Positions 31,576 through 43,430 of a stretch of DNA of 64,000 nucleotides are shown piece by piece (within the stretch, counting starts at the first letter, position 1; each line of letters begins with the position of its first letter). The notes under the pieces are model-generated. The model saw only the letters and a list, made by a program, of their open reading frames with translations. It searched no databases and was not told the origin of the DNA. This DNA comes from Gambelia wislizenii (Eukaryota; Chordata; Lepidosauria; Squamata; Crotaphytidae): positions 85,795,501 to 85,859,500 of the forward strand of contig JAUMIR010000001.1 in NCBI GenBank assembly GCA_030847615.1. Reading direction: 5' to 3'. The translations under genes and the position numbers were made by a program.

Positions 31576-32114
31576 AGATAGCAAACTGCCTACTATTTGC
31601 CATAGGGCAGGATTAGGCAAACTCTAGGATGCATTCTTCTGGCCCCAAGTCCTCCTGGAAGCTACAATCCATGTGAACCCAGAGGTGGTAGAAGGACAAT
31701 TCAGTTTTGGGAATGAAACAGTTTTTTTTTTTAAAATAAATAAAATAACTTGGAATTTCTGCTAGAACGAGGTGGGAAATACACCTTGCTCTAGAGATTT
31801 TTCTCTCCAAAACTCTACCAAAGGAGCCTGTTTCTTCACAAATCCTGTCTCCATCTTTCCCTAAAAGGGACTAACACCCTGGATATCTGCTTCTAATCCT
31901 ACATACTCCCCTTGGGAAGGGTCTCTTTTTGGGATAGGATACAGGATAGACCCTACTGTGAGTAAAGATGGAAGACAGGCCATGTGGTATATGGAAACCC
32001 CTCCCCCCATCCAAGAGAGGGGAGCAGACAGGAGCTCAGGATGAACAGTCCAGGTTCAAACCAGACGGAGGAGATGTCCCATCTCCCTGACCCCTCCCAG
32101 AAAAAATAAGCCAG
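31576..32114. other. No gene recognised
   Basis: A T run at 31722-31731. Nothing else recognisable. Confidence 0.45.
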
Positions 32115-32660
32115 TGCAGTTCTAGGCTATATCAACAGCAGTAGGAGCCACACTGAGGGAAGTAATAGCTTTGGTCAGACCTCATCTGGAATACCGTGTC
32201 CAGTTCTAGGCACCATAGTTTAAGAAGGATATTTACAAGCTGCAATATGTTCAGAGGACAGTGACCAAGATGATAAAAGGTCTGGAAAGTAAGAGCTATG
32301 AGAAATGACTTAGGGAACTGGATATGTTTACCTTATAGAAGAGAACAATATAAGTGATATGATAGCCATCTTTAAATACTTAAAAGATAACATGCAGAAG
32401 ATAGAATGAGCTGCTTTGGAGACTAGAACACAGACCAATAAATTTAAATTACAAGAAAAAAGATTCCACCTAAATATTAGCAAGACCCTTTTGGCTGTAA
32501 GAGTTGCCATATAGAATAACTGCCGTGGAAGGTGGTAGACTCTCTTTCTCTGGAGGTCTTTAAACAGAGGTTGGATGGCACTGTCTCAGGAGTGCTTTAG
32601 TTGTGTATCTTTGCATAGCAGGGACTTGCAGTCTCTTCCAACTTTATGATTCTATGACTT
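32115..32660 (+). mobile_element. CR1 LINE 3' end, sense, old
   Basis: Blocks in CR1 order: gaagtaatagctttggtcag, tggaataccgtgtccagttc (coding for WNTVSSS, cf. LEYCVQFWA), gatatgatagccatctttaa, gattccacctaaatattag and ggaggtctttaaacagagg. It ends tatgattctatgac at 32645-32658, the ATTCTATG terminus. Several indels; no continuous frame. Confidence 0.85.
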
Positions 32661-34227
32661 CTCATCTAAAATTCACAGGATGAGTTTCTCAGGGAAAAAC
32701 ACAAAAATCTCCCCCTCCCTTCTATGTATTAGTAGGAAAGAGAATCAGTGGGGGATGGACAATAATATACTACTAAGTCTAGCAAGGAAAGGGAGAAAAA
32801 CTTTGCCAAATGAAATCAGTGGAAGTGAATCTTTAGGACCTTTCTCCATACACCAATATTGCATGAGCTAGGACTCATTGGCTCCTCCTTCTTAAATTAG
32901 TTCCTCCTCAACAACAGAAGTTTGTACCATTAGTAATTCACTAATCAACAATAAACTTGATACTCACCTGTTTTTCATTCTTTCATTAATACTGTCTGTT
33001 GAATTCTTAATTCTGGTCAGCCTCCCCAGGAAAGCAAGTTTTAAGGGTTCAAACACAAACCCTGAAGCAAAGTATTCTAAGGAGAGATTCCTTTGGAGGG
33101 TATTTGAGAATTAAAATCTAGGGTGGCATCTTCAAGTACAGTGTGACTTTTTTCCATAACCAAAATGCTTATCTGGGTGTATCTATAGGGAGATCACGCT
33201 CCAGAACGCAGAAGGCAGTTGCTTCCAACCAAACTTTCATCCAAAATACTTCCAATCCCCTACTCCAAGAAGAATGGCCAGGCTCTGTGGACATCCAGAT
33301 TGTGTTAGAATGCAAGCCCCATCATCCCTTACTATTAGGTATGGTGTATACGGCTGATGAGATTACTTGTGTCTATAATTTGTAGACAAATAATACAGTG
33401 TTCAGATGTTTTCTCTTACTTTTGATATCAGTATGTTGACATACATTGTTGTTTGGTTCACAGTACCTGTTCAATCATTTTTTCTTTATAGTTACAGATT
33501 TGCTTGATGCTAGTTGTACATTCCCTTCAGCCAAATCGTAGACAAGAGTAATCCCATCAGCCTTAGTCATCATATCCAATGCTAAAGGATGATGACATTT
33601 GCAGTCTAACACCATGGAGGTCCACAGAACTTGGACATTCTTCAAGGAGTCTTCTATTGACTGTCCTGCACTTCACAGTTAGTGATTAGAGCCACTTTTT
33701 CAAGCCAGAAAAGAAACTGGGATCCTGCAAGCTTCAGTCAGCTTCTTTGGCCCATTGTTTTTGGCCACAAAATGTTAAATAGTTAGATTTAGATTGTACA
33801 TGTCATCCCTGTTAGATACATGTAAATGAATGGCCTGCTCAGAAACAATGGACATATAGTGGCCTGTGGCTGTGTACATCAGTTGCTTTGCATTAGATTC
33901 ATCTTTCAGCACATGCCGAGAAGTCTTGTTCTTCTACCTCTTTGCAATCTGCATTGTGAAAGCCAAAAACTGAGCATGGTGGCAGGTGCAGAAAAGTGGC
34001 TTGGCCTTGTACAATCTAGCAGATGGTTATGTTAATGAAGGAGAATATTTTTAGGATTACAGCTTTTGGGATGTACAAAATTAGGGATGCCATTCATTAG
34101 ATTTTATATTATTTTCTGTTCCTTCTGTTCTCATTAAAATGTTATTTAGCCTGTTTAATTTTTTTAAACTAAATAATAATCCATGGCATTAAAACACACA
34201 TCAAACCCAAATCTAAATTTTCCCCTT
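32661..34227. other. No gene recognised
   Basis: Unique-looking sequence. Frames of 60-80 codons have no domains, and no RNA gene was recognised. Confidence 0.45.
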
Positions 34228-34500
34228 AAAAAAAAAGAAAGAAGAAGAATGGGACATATAAATTACAAATATAGAACCATAACATCACTACTAAAGGTCT
34301 GGGACTACATAAGCAAAGAAGATGCATTTTTAACAACTGTTTGAAGTGTAGTATGGTTGATTCCTGCTGAAAAATGCCAGGAGCGGCATCCCAGAGGGTA
34401 GATGCATTGCAGAGAAGGCCTGGTGCTGCGTTGCCCCTGTGGAACTCTAAAAAACCTTAAAGATCTAACATACCTATATGGGGAAGGTGGACTTTCAAGT
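34228..34500 (-). mobile_element. Old L2-like LINE fragment, antisense
   Basis: The order gatgcatttttaacaactgt, ggagcggcatcccagaggg, cagagaaggcctggtgctg follows the antisense L2 C-terminal region (the complement of LRA(F)HxWD and FAAVAPxLW). Heavily diverged. Confidence 0.4.
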
Positions 34501-35977
34501 TTTCATTCAAAACACATCCTATTGCATATCTGCTAAATCCTTTTGTTTTATTTAAAATGATTTTTGTTATCAACTGTTCAAAAAAGATGGAAACACTGAA
34601 GCTCAGTATTAGAACTGCCTGAATCAGAGCTAAGGAGAACTAGTTACAAATAACAAATTACTTGGAATTAATTCATTTCATCCCTAATGAACATGTAACT
34701 ACATTACATTACAAATGTAATGTAAGGAAGTGGGGGGGTCATAAATTTAAAGTGAAACTACATTTCTGGAGGCTGGGGGTATTTTTCTGATGTTTTTTGG
34801 CCCCCAAATATTTTTAAGTTATGTGGGTTTGGAGGCTTTGGGGTTTTGGGGACACTGGGCACTGCAAAAAAGGTTTAATACCACATGAGGCCTTTTGCCC
34901 ACCTATGGTTTAAATGGTGGCTTTAAGAGTTACATTTCCATGCTTTGTCTTGGGTATTGAAGTCATTGTGAAGTCAAAGAAGTTCCATTTTAGCACAGCC
35001 TAGCAACTTACAACAAATTCAGTTACTTTTGAGAAGGAAGAATTTTTAAAGAAATTGTAACTATAGCAGAAACTACTTTTGGTTCCTTGGCCCTATATGT
35101 TAACTATGTTAATTATTTCTTAATTTCAGATAAAATGTATTGCTACAGGTGTCATGGTGCAGCTCCTGTACTGGAAGACAAATATTCCAGGGCAAACCCC
35201 CCACTCACACTGTCTTCAGCTTAGTAGAAAGAGCTGGCTATTCCAGACTCAGCCGAAATTCATTTTATGTGCCAAGATGCAGTCGTTAATGTAGAATAGC
35301 TACTTGGGTTGAAATGCAATCACTTCATCCTTTGACTTGTACAGAACAGCCTTGGTGAAGCAGCTCAATCTCCTGTTGTTGTTGTTGCAAAAGAATGGAT
35401 GTAAAATGCTAACCATGTCACAGAGTCTGCTTCACAGACATGAAAAGTGAACTTAATCAGCTCTTATTTTCCCCAGCTGATTGCCATGAAGTCTTTTAGT
35501 CACAGAACAGACAGTGTTGCTAGCTGTAGGAGAAAGGAGCTAAATGTGGGTGGAGTGCCCTTTTCATGCCAAGAATTGTCACAGGCCTGCTAATCCTGGA
35601 TAGGTGCCCTGCAGCTAAGGTGAAATGGTAAAAATATTTTTTTAAAAATGGATATGAAATGCTAAGCCTTGGTACATCTCTTCTGAACAATGGTACCAGT
35701 TTGAATATTCCAGTTCAATCATGATGGCTCTCTCCCATCAAATCCTGGCATTTATAGCTTGGGAGTTTCTTAGCATTCTCTGCTAGAGAACTCTTGTCCT
35801 CTCCCCTCAACTACCGCATTATTTGAGCTCACTCTCTGAGAATTCTAATTTCCTCACTGACCAAACTCCAGCTTTCTAGATTTCTAGATATTAGAACAGA
35901 ACTGTAGCAGTAACAATATTATCAAGGGGTTATAGCTATGTATTGCGGATACATCCTAGGTACAGTGCCTGAATGCC
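34501..35977. other. No gene recognised; small hairpin and possible MITE remnant
   Basis: acattacaaatgtaatgt at 34704-34721 is an exact short palindrome. At 35675-35850 phrases such as ttcctggca..ttatagcttggg and tctctgagaattctaa recall the foldback MITE family at 60490-60986. Confidence 0.4.
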
Positions 35978-36620
35978 TCTGGAGATTATCAGACAACTAA
36001 ATTAAAAATGAATTATAGGGGCGACAGGAGATCAACAAAGGGCTAACTTTTCGGACGACATCGTCCTCATCTCGTTATGCCCCCGTCCTGGTTCTGTGCT
36101 GCCCTCATTTCTTCTTATTCACAGCTCAAGCCGTGAATAGATTTCCTGTTCCGTTCCTGTCGCAGAATGACAGGCAAGTGAAAAGGTGCCCTGTTATGTT
36201 GGCGTGATGCTGGCGCAGTGGGAGGTCCATACCAAACACTTCCGGATGAGATTGGGACAGCCAGGCAAGTGACACCCTTCCCCGTCCCCCACCCTGGGTT
36301 ACTTGTATTTTTTAAACTGTGTTTTTGTGCTTGCTGTCACTTTTCGATATTTCTTTTACTCTTTACTTTTTAATTCCCCCCGCATTCGTTGTCTTGTGAG
36401 AATGGCCGGGAACTCAAACCAGGAAGTGAATGGGTATCTATTCGAACTTCATTCACTCCTGGGCTGCCGGAGGGAAGGGGGCGCAGTTTTTATCCTTCAA
36501 TCCTCCTTTCTCTGAAAAAAAATTTTTTACACCGTTACAGGGATGTGTGTGTGTGTGGGGGGGGTAGCTAGACGGCGAGACGGGGACGCTATATTTGTTC
36601 CCCGTCTGAAAAAGTCCTCT
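35978..36620. mobile_element. DNA element, GGACTTTATCAG family, copy 4 (inverted)
   Basis: Ends ggagattatcagac (35981) and gtctgaaaaagtcc (to 36617) are inverted, flanked by identical tct triplets (35978-35980, 36618-36620). The interior is the reverse complement of copies 1-3: acacttccggatgagattg matches their atctcacccagaagtgtt. It is CpG-rich (ttttcggacgacatcgtcc, gacggcgagacggggacg). No coding capacity. Confidence 0.75.
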
Positions 36621-36756
36621 GCCATTATCTGAATGCCTGTATCTCTGTCTTTTACTCTTGTCTGTAGCACCATGACCCTGATTTCCTGGGGTTGCTAGAA
36701 GAAAAGATCTATTTTAACAGTAACTAATGTAATGGAAAGGGTAGGCAAAGACTTGG

Positions 36757-36951
36757 GGCCTTATCACACTACACTGATATGGGAACATTCTGTGGAATTC
36801 TGGAGTTTGTTGTTTAGTGAGACTAAAGAGTTCTCTGTCTGAGAATTCTAAATGGCCCTCCCTAAGCTACAAATCCTAGGATTTCATATGAATTTGCCAC
36901 GGCAGTTAAAATGGACTATAGTGCTAATAAGAGAGTAGTGTGATAGGGCCC
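36757..36951. mobile_element. Palindromic MITE
   Basis: gggccttatcacactacac and, inverted, gtagtgtgatagggcc are near-perfect terminal repeats. Inside, gaattctggagtttgttgt and aagctacaaatcctaggat face each other. Same family as 10395-10620. Confidence 0.7.
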
Positions 36952-37545
36952 TTAGATACTTATCACACAACACTGTTATACTGCTGTAGTGATGGATTAA
37001 TCCCACCTTTCCCTCAGCCTTATCACACAATTTGTGACTCTCCCAGGGTTGTTGTGCTGTAGAATAGTAGACAATCTGATTTTCTGTGTGTGCTGGAAAT
37101 CATCTGTTAATGACCCCCTTTTCTACTATGGTTCAGTACCTAGTTTGCGTGTGAATGTCTCATTCCAAGAAAGTGAGGTGGCTGGCCCATTTTGGACACT
37201 ACACATATCGACTGCCTGTAATGCAAGAAGTTTCCTGTGTGGCAATCCAGCTCTTGGACTGAAAAAGGTTCTCCGACAGTCTGTGAGGTAATGGGATCTA
37301 AAAAATTAAAGGCATTAAAAGCCAAAAACAGTACTACTATGAATGGGGTCTGTAAATGAAACCAGTCCAGCTAGTACTGAACTAGTATAATACAATCAGA
37401 TTATCCAGCACCAGCAATGACTTGAGTGGACAAACACTGTACCAGCTAAAGTTTCTGAGATGTCTTCAAGTCTGCCCCAAAAAGAGCACAGTCTGGAAGT
37501 TACTAAGTAGGATGATTAAAAAAACAGAAAACAGAAAAGAGTATT

Positions 37546-37942
37546 ATTTTGACAACATGCCCCCCTTATAGCACTCTCCCCCCTTTTCTCTCCTTGAGAG
37601 GTGATCATTGCCAGAGATCTATAACTGCTGGGATGTGGTGGCTATTCTATGAGGGAGAGATAATCACATATGCAAGATAAATCACTGTCAAAGATCCCTC
37701 CTTACCCCTTACTTGAATAACAATGATTGGCTTAAACAGCATGCTATAGGGACCTATAAAAGTAGGCTTTGTAGTATTAGTTCTTTGTTCCTGAGTAGGC
37801 ACCTCCATGTGCACATGGAATATTTTTTGTATCTTTGTATTTTGTATTAAAACAATTTGTGATTCAAGAGACGCTCATCTTTATTTGCCTGTCTGTTTTG
37901 AGTTGGAGCTGCTCACCTTTAGGGAGAGTAAGGTGACAATTT
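37546..37942 (+). mobile_element. Solo LTR with 4-bp target duplication
   Basis: The 389-bp unit 37550-37938 starts with tg and ends with ca and is flanked by attt on both sides (37546-37549, 37939-37942). An inverted CCAAT (attgg, 37736-37740) precedes a TATA box (tataaaa, 37755-37761). About 85 bp later comes the polyadenylation signal variant attaaa (37846-37851). That U3-R-U5 order, TG...CA ends and 4-bp duplication fit an endogenous retrovirus solo LTR. No internal region or coding sequence is present. Confidence 0.6.
37755..37761 (+). promoter_or_regulatory. TATA box of the LTR
   Basis: tataaaa, 15-20 bp downstream of an inverted CCAAT motif and upstream of an attaaa signal, in an LTR-like context. 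Activity not testable here. Confidence 0.5.
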
Positions 37943-39216
37943 GACATACTGGTAATCCTTTACAGAACCTCTTTGATGTGTTTGTTTTTCCCTTGTCCTA
38001 CTTATTTGGTGCTGTTTTACTCCAGGTAGGGTTTCTTTATCTTTACCCAGAATTAGGTCAACCAATTAGGAATTCCATATTGAATGTGATACCATTGTGT
38101 GGTAGTGTGTAGCCAATTTGGCTATATCATGATGTTATGTTACTAAAAGAAAACTGAAAGAGAGGGAAATGTTACCTCCATCAGAGACATGGCTAATCCC
38201 AGTGAGTCAGACCACCCTTTGGATGGTCATTTTTGGCTGGATCTACACCAGCAAAGTAATTTGTCTGTACCTTGATCCCAGTGTCATTGGAACACAGCAG
38301 ACCTCTTCTTACAAAGTGAAAATGATTATTGTATGCTTTAATGCAATTTTAGTAAACTCTACTCTCTGTACTTCCATGGGAAAAAAACAGCTTTTTTAGA
38401 CCTTGCCTGGCGCTCTGAAACAGGATCAGGGCGGACTTGGGGAGTGGGGTGTTTTGAGGGCAGGACAGGTTGGTGGCAGATTACCTAGGCCAGGTGGTCA
38501 GCTGATCATTCCTACCACAGAAGATTACCTCCCTTTCAATTAACCACTCAAATCACTGATGGGGTGTTTTGTGTAGCTAAAATCTCCTTTTAATTCATTC
38601 CTTATTTGAATTGGAAAGTGGCTTGGTCCTTTTTTCTTTTTATCTAGTATGGACAGGGCTGAAAATCAATTCAAATTTCAAAGAGAAAAATAAAGGTATC
38701 TTGATAAGGCCAGAGTTTATCCATTGGGTTTTGTGTATGCCATCATATTTTACATTTTAAAGGGCATTAAGTTCTGGCAGAAGAAGAGGCAGAGGTTGAT
38801 GGAATCAGCGACCTGGTGCTGCAAAGTGATTGCTTCAGAAAAGAAGAAAGAAAAGGCTTGTAATGGGAACTGTATGTAAAGAGAACAAGGCAGGAAAGAG
38901 TGGTGTACAGCATGTGGCACTGGATTTGAAGCAAAGAGAACAGAATTATTAGCTGGAATCAGAGCAGAGATGAAATGACAATGGAATAAAGGCTGATTGG
39001 CAAACCACAGGCTAATTACACAGCACTTAATATTTTTTTAATGCCAAGCTAAACAGCAGGCACTAGAACAGAGTGGGCAAGTGGTATGTTTCAGGAGACA
39101 GCCTAATACAGAAAACAGAAAAGGGGTAAAAAAAAAAAAAAACAACCAACAATCTAGAAATGAGAGAAGAATGGATAATGGATATAGAAGATGGAAAATG
39201 TAGATCAGGATGGGAA
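37943..39216. other. No gene recognised
   Basis: Unique-looking sequence with small frames only. A 17-base A run occurs near 39128. Confidence 0.45.
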
Positions 39217-39345
39217 CTTTGTGGTCCTCCATTTGCTATGGGATTGAAGTTCCCAACAGCCCTAGCCACAGTAACTGATAATGTGAGCTAATAATGAGGA
39301 GATGGGGGTTGTAGTTCAACAACTGAGGGGTACACATTGTCCACC
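39217..39345. repeat. MITE-like palindromic repeat
   Basis: gatgggaactttgtggtcct with gggattgaagttcccaacag on the left, and ggttgtagttcaacaactga on the right, in inverted relation. Old copy. Confidence 0.45.
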
Positions 39346-39356
39346 TGTGATGCAAA

Positions 39357-40268
39357 TACAGGCATATATCAGTTAACAAATCCTCTAACATAGAACCACC
39401 CTTTTACAAAGTCTTTTTGTGGCTGCCCACCCCTTTTCCTCCTTGTCTAGCTGGAATGTGTGTGTGTGTTTTTTGCAGCATTGGCATTGGGGGGATGGTG
39501 AAAGAGGACTGGAGAAACACAGACTTCAGTCAGGCTGTAGCATCCAACTCTGCAGTAAACAATGCAATAAAGCTTGAGATGGGACAGAAAAAGTCATCCC
39601 TGGATGCATTATGGAAGAAGGCTTCAGATGGTCTCTAGATAGATTCAGTTTTTTATATTTCTTTTACTTCTCCAAGGCTTACCTGATTTGGTTGTTTTAC
39701 TTCCCATGTATATATTGTTAGTTCTGAACAAAACTAGGATATGGGGCCAGAATATGCTGGCTCCTCGCTAGTGTTCTCTGCCCACATATCTGGCCTGTTG
39801 CTCCCCTGTGACCAGCCATGGTCACACGCTGCTGGATTCCTTCCTGGCTGCGGAAGAACAAGGCAGACAGCAGCTGCAGTAAAAGGCTAGCATGGCAGTC
39901 TGGGCTCCTGTGGTCACACGGGGCCCAATCCATTTTATTTTGGCTAGAGCAGATTTTACCAGGTTTGTTTTAAAAAAAAAAAACGGTTGTAAGGGACCTT
40001 ACCCCATCTTGGCCCTGTCTTTGCCCCAGGGGTTGTAAGGACTGTCAGGGGGCAAAATGGGGCAAGATCCCTGTGTTGTCTGGACTGCTGGGCTCCAAGA
40101 TGTGGGCAAGACAGGGTAAATTGGCCATCTAGACAAGCCCTTGCTCAAGCATGTCTTTTTTGTGGTTTAGGAACTTGTCCTTGTTTTTTTCCATGTTATT
40201 TATGCCTCTTGTACCAAATTTTCTGTTAAAGAAGTAATACTTACTTTGTTAACTGAAGTATTCCTGCA
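39357..40268. mobile_element. Tigger/pogo-like element, copy 2, with nested hAT-like element
   Basis: Left end: ta, then caggcatatatcagttaac (39359). Right end: gttaactgaagtattcctg (to 40266), followed by ca instead of ta. cagcattggcattggggg and cagtaaacaatgcaataaag match copy 1 at 10346-11350. The host is interrupted between gaacaaaact (about 39738) and ttgctcaagc (40141), where copy 1 reads straight through. Confidence 0.65.
39735..40140. mobile_element. hAT-like non-autonomous element nested in the Tigger-like copy
   Basis: Right terminus gccatctagacaagccc. The left side is weathered, but ggccagaatatgctggctcc matches 9393 onwards. tgccccaggggttgtaagg and gggcaaaatggggcaagat match 9790-9835. 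About 405 bp. Confidence 0.6.
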
Positions 40269-40841
40269 ATAATTTGTAGTATATGACATTAATGAAATGG
40301 AAAGTCAGGCTGAAGATGTACCTGCTAATTAGCATATCACTGAAGTCATGTAGCAGAGAGTATTTCATTAATAATTTTTCTGCAGCCAGAACAAACTGGA
40401 AGGCTGTTAACCTTCCTGAGCATTTTTGTGTCAAGTGGCCATCAAAGATAACAACACCCTCAGCTACTATATCAGATTCAGCATGATAATGCCCAGGGCT
40501 ATTTTGTGCTTTCATATTTCAGATGAATGAGTGAAATAAGCTTTCCTGGTTGCTTGGATTAAAGATTTTGAGGGCTATCACTCAACTACGAGAAATGTTG
40601 CTGATATCTGCTATGATATTATTGGTGTTTGTGGGATAAGTAAAGAATTTGGACAAATCCAGTATTAGAGAGCACTGTACAAGACTATTCTTGAAGTTTC
40701 ATCCAGGTTAACAAAACTAGGATTGGTTCAGATTTCACTTAGCGAGAAGGTGCATTACCAAGCACAAACAATGTTTAGGACCTAAATCTGTTGCATGCTG
40801 AAAGCTTGCATGATATACATTTAATAATTATAGTGTTACAA
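40269..40841. other. No gene recognised
   Basis: Overlapping 67- and 88-codon frames on opposite strands with no domain. Confidence 0.45.
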
Positions 40842-40920
40842 TAGAATCATAGAATCATAGAATCATAGAATTGTAGAGTTGGAAGAGACCACAAGGGCCA
40901 TCCAGTCCAACCTCCTGCCA
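40842..40920 (-). mobile_element. CR1 LINE, antisense, extremely 5'-truncated
   Basis: Three aatcatag repeats followed by ttgtagagttggaagagac and catccagtccaacctcctgc, then the match ends. Only about 78 bp of CR1 3' end was inserted. Confidence 0.85.
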
Positions 40921-41079
40921 ATAATGTATGATCATGCCAAAAACATTTCAAGCAGTTTAAAATGTAGTTAAAACATAGTAATAATACTGATAAATATACA
41001 GCACACCCCAATTAAAACACCTTCTGCAATGGCCAGTTAACAGTCAAAGACCAGAATAAACAAAAAGATGTTTGCCTTG

Positions 41080-41298
41080 TAGTCGACTGAGCACTAGACT
41101 ATGACTCTGGAGACTAGGATTCAAAACCTTGATCGGTCATGGAAACCCACTGGTTGACTTTGGGCAAGTCATACTCTCTCAGCCTCAGAGGAAGGCAAAG
41201 ACAAACCCCCTGTGAACAGATCTTACCAAGAAAACCCTGTAATAAGTTTGCCTTAGGGTCACCATAAGTTGGAAATGACTTGAAGGCACGCAACAACA
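41080..41298 (+). mobile_element. MIR-like (CORE) SINE
   Basis: gagcactagactatgactctgg with box B-like aggattcaaaacc, core ttgactttgggcaagtcat, tail ttgaaggcacgcaacaacaa. Directly abuts the 3' end of an antisense LINE at 41300. Confidence 0.8.
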
Positions 41299-41299
41299 A

Positions 41300-41540
41300 C
41301 ACACTCTCTCTGGCTTTTCTTTACAAACGAAGATTCAGGAAGGACTCATCCCACACTTTCTGCAAGCGCGCTGATGACTAAAAAGGCCAATCTGAGATAA
41401 ATATGTCTGGTTCCAGAAAGCACAGCAGAAGGTCTCCTTAGGTGATGTTTCTGGGTTGTGATTCTTTCTGCGTTGTCGTTTCTCTTCAAGACTTGTTCGG
41501 CGTAAACTCTCAAATAAGGCTGCAGCATTGTGGATAGTAC
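41300..41540 (-). mobile_element. LINE 3' end (zinc-finger family), antisense, short
   Basis: Complement of the C-terminal part of the copy at 21451-21905. The minus strand encodes ...AAALFESLRRTSLEEKRQ-like sequence and the zinc finger (CFLEPDIFISDWPF.. near 41400, with the first Cys pair altered). Stops in frame; 5' truncated at gtggatagt. Confidence 0.7.
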
Positions 41541-41704
41541 GTTTTACTGTTATTATTACTACTAGTAATAATTAATGCAATATACACTAATACATTATTA
41601 ATGTAATTATACATTTAACAAACACTTTTTAAAAAAGGCTCAAACATTATTGGGGGAGTGGGAGAGATGTAAGTAAGTGGTTATTTATTTATTTTTTGGC
41701 TTCG

Positions 41705-41885
41705 GTACATATCTAGGACATGGGAGAGGGCCTTCGCTGCTGTGGCACCCCAGTTATGGATTACCTGGCCTTAGAGACATGATTGGTGCCAACCCTGGTG
41801 TCATTCTGGGGCCAGGTTGGAACATGGCTTTTTATTCAAGCTTCCAGGACCTAACTAATTTTATCTAATTTGCACATGTATTATG
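41705..41885 (+). mobile_element. L2-like LINE C-terminal scrap, sense
   Basis: gagggccttcgctgctgtgg, then caccccagttatgg, translates to RAFAAVAPQLW, the L2 C-terminal block (cf. TFLAIAPRLW at 28406-28888). It is followed by a degenerate end. Confidence 0.55.
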
Positions 41886-41924
41886 GTTTATGTTGTTTTT
41901 GACCAACCATGGTTTGAAAATATT

Positions 41925-42055
41925 CAGGGGCAGAGGGGAATTCCAAAAAACCAACCTTGCTATTTGCCATTTTACTGTGCCATTGTATATAATTGGACTT
42001 GGAACATCTACAGATTTTGGTATCCATGGGGTGGTGGGGGTGGTCCTGGTATTCT
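41925..42055. mobile_element. Tigger-like element fragment
   Basis: gccattttactgtgccattg, tggacttggaacatctac, ttttggtatccatggggtg and gggtggtcctgg occur in the order of the terminal region of a Tigger-type element, related in its end to 27870 and 47052. Confidence 0.5.
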
Positions 42056-42271
42056 ACGCAATATTGCTGTTTTGTATTCTACTATATTCTACCTAATATT
42101 GCTGTTTTGGACAGGCTATGAGAGAGTATGGGCAAACTTCTGTGGAAGGGAGGTGTTGATCTGACACATGTCCTGATGTCTGCCTTGCATGAAGCTGAAA
42201 AGTCTGTATTGCTATTATTTTAGCCTTCCTTCAGGGAGTTTAGATTAGTGAACATTTTGTTGTTAGCAATA

Positions 42272-42720
42272 TGTCTCTCTCTGGTTTTTCTTTGCAAACA
42301 AAGATTCAGGAAGGACTCATCCCGCGCTTTCTGCAAGCGTGCTGATGACTAAAAAGGCTAATCTGAGATAAACAAGTCCGGTTGCAGAAAGCACAGCAGA
42401 AGGTCTTCTTGGGTGATGTTTCCGGGTTGTGATTCTTTCTGCATTGTTGTTTCTCTTCAAGACTTGTTCGGTGTGAGTTCTCAAATAAGGCTGCAGCATT
42501 GTGGATAGTGCATCTCCATGCCTCCCGATGTGAGGCCAGGGCGGACCATTGTTGGTGATCAATTTGGCCGAGCCTGAGATGTTGTTTCAGGGAGTCCTTG
42601 TATCACTTCTTTGGAGTGCCCCTCTTATGCTGACCCATGGCGAGTTCACCGTAGAGTACTATTTTTGGGAGGCGATGGTTCTCCATCCTAGAAACATGAC
42701 CTGCCCAGCGCAATGCAGGG
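42272..42720 (-). pseudogene. LINE 3' end (zinc-finger family), antisense, longer copy
   Basis: Complement of 21451-21905 nearly end to end: from tctctctctggtttttcttt (tail) to cataacctgcc-like atgacctgcccagcgcaat (the RWAGHV region). On the minus strand QRKRGTPKK-like and QPYLRTHTEQVLKRNNNAER segments are recognisable, with frameshifts. The last two thirds of the zinc finger are conserved. Confidence 0.75.
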
Positions 42721-43221
42721 ATCAATGCTGGTGATCCCTGCTTGCTCAAGGACAGCAACATTCATCACATAGTCAGTAAAACTTCAACTTTTAGTAACAG
42801 ACAATCAACTGTGTATGTTTCATTTACATAGCCCCCACCATTTTATGCTGGAGAGATGGAAATGGTTTCCGCGTAACTTCACACAAACACAAAATGCCAA
42901 GATGGAGGGTATACTTGCTTCTAAACTAGTAAAACAAAATTCATTTTGAACAGACACTATAAAACGTGTTTTGGGTTGTGTGCTCCCCCTGAACACATTG
43001 TCTAAGGGCTGGGGGCTTATGCTGAGAGGAAGCAAGTCACTGATGTGGGTGTGAGGGAAGATTGTGACTGATAGCTCTATATAACTGGTGCCCACTTTGA
43101 TTGTATGTGAGGTTAGAATATGTACCACAGTTGAAAGATGGAGTCTTGTTGGAGAGCAGACTGTGAGCAGAGTGTATCAATTGCCTGCCAAGAATCACTT
43201 TCTCTGCAACCTCTTTTTGGT
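42721..43221. other. No gene recognised
   Basis: A 102-codon minus frame (42820-43128) has no domain. No repeat identified. Confidence 0.45.
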
Positions 43222-43430
43222 TTGCTGTGGAATAAGGCATCAGATCCTGTCTGATCTTGGAAACTAAGCAGGGTCAACCCTGGTTAGTACTTGAATGGGA
43301 GACTGCCAATTAATACCAGGTGCTGTAGGCTATAATTCAGAGGAAGGAATTGGCAAAACCACCTATGGGTGTGTTCTGCCTAAGACGACCCCATGAAAGT
43401 TGACAAGCAATTTGAAGGCACAGACACACA
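43222..43430 (+). mobile_element. 5S rRNA-derived SINE
   Basis: atcagatcctgtctgatc, tggaaactaagcagggtc, gaatgggagactgcc and taccaggtgctgtaggct follow 5S rRNA order and include its internal promoter boxes. The 3' part (ggaattggcaaaaccacc, gacgaccccatgaaag, atttgaaggcac) is the same tail as at 26418 and 60624. Confidence 0.85.
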
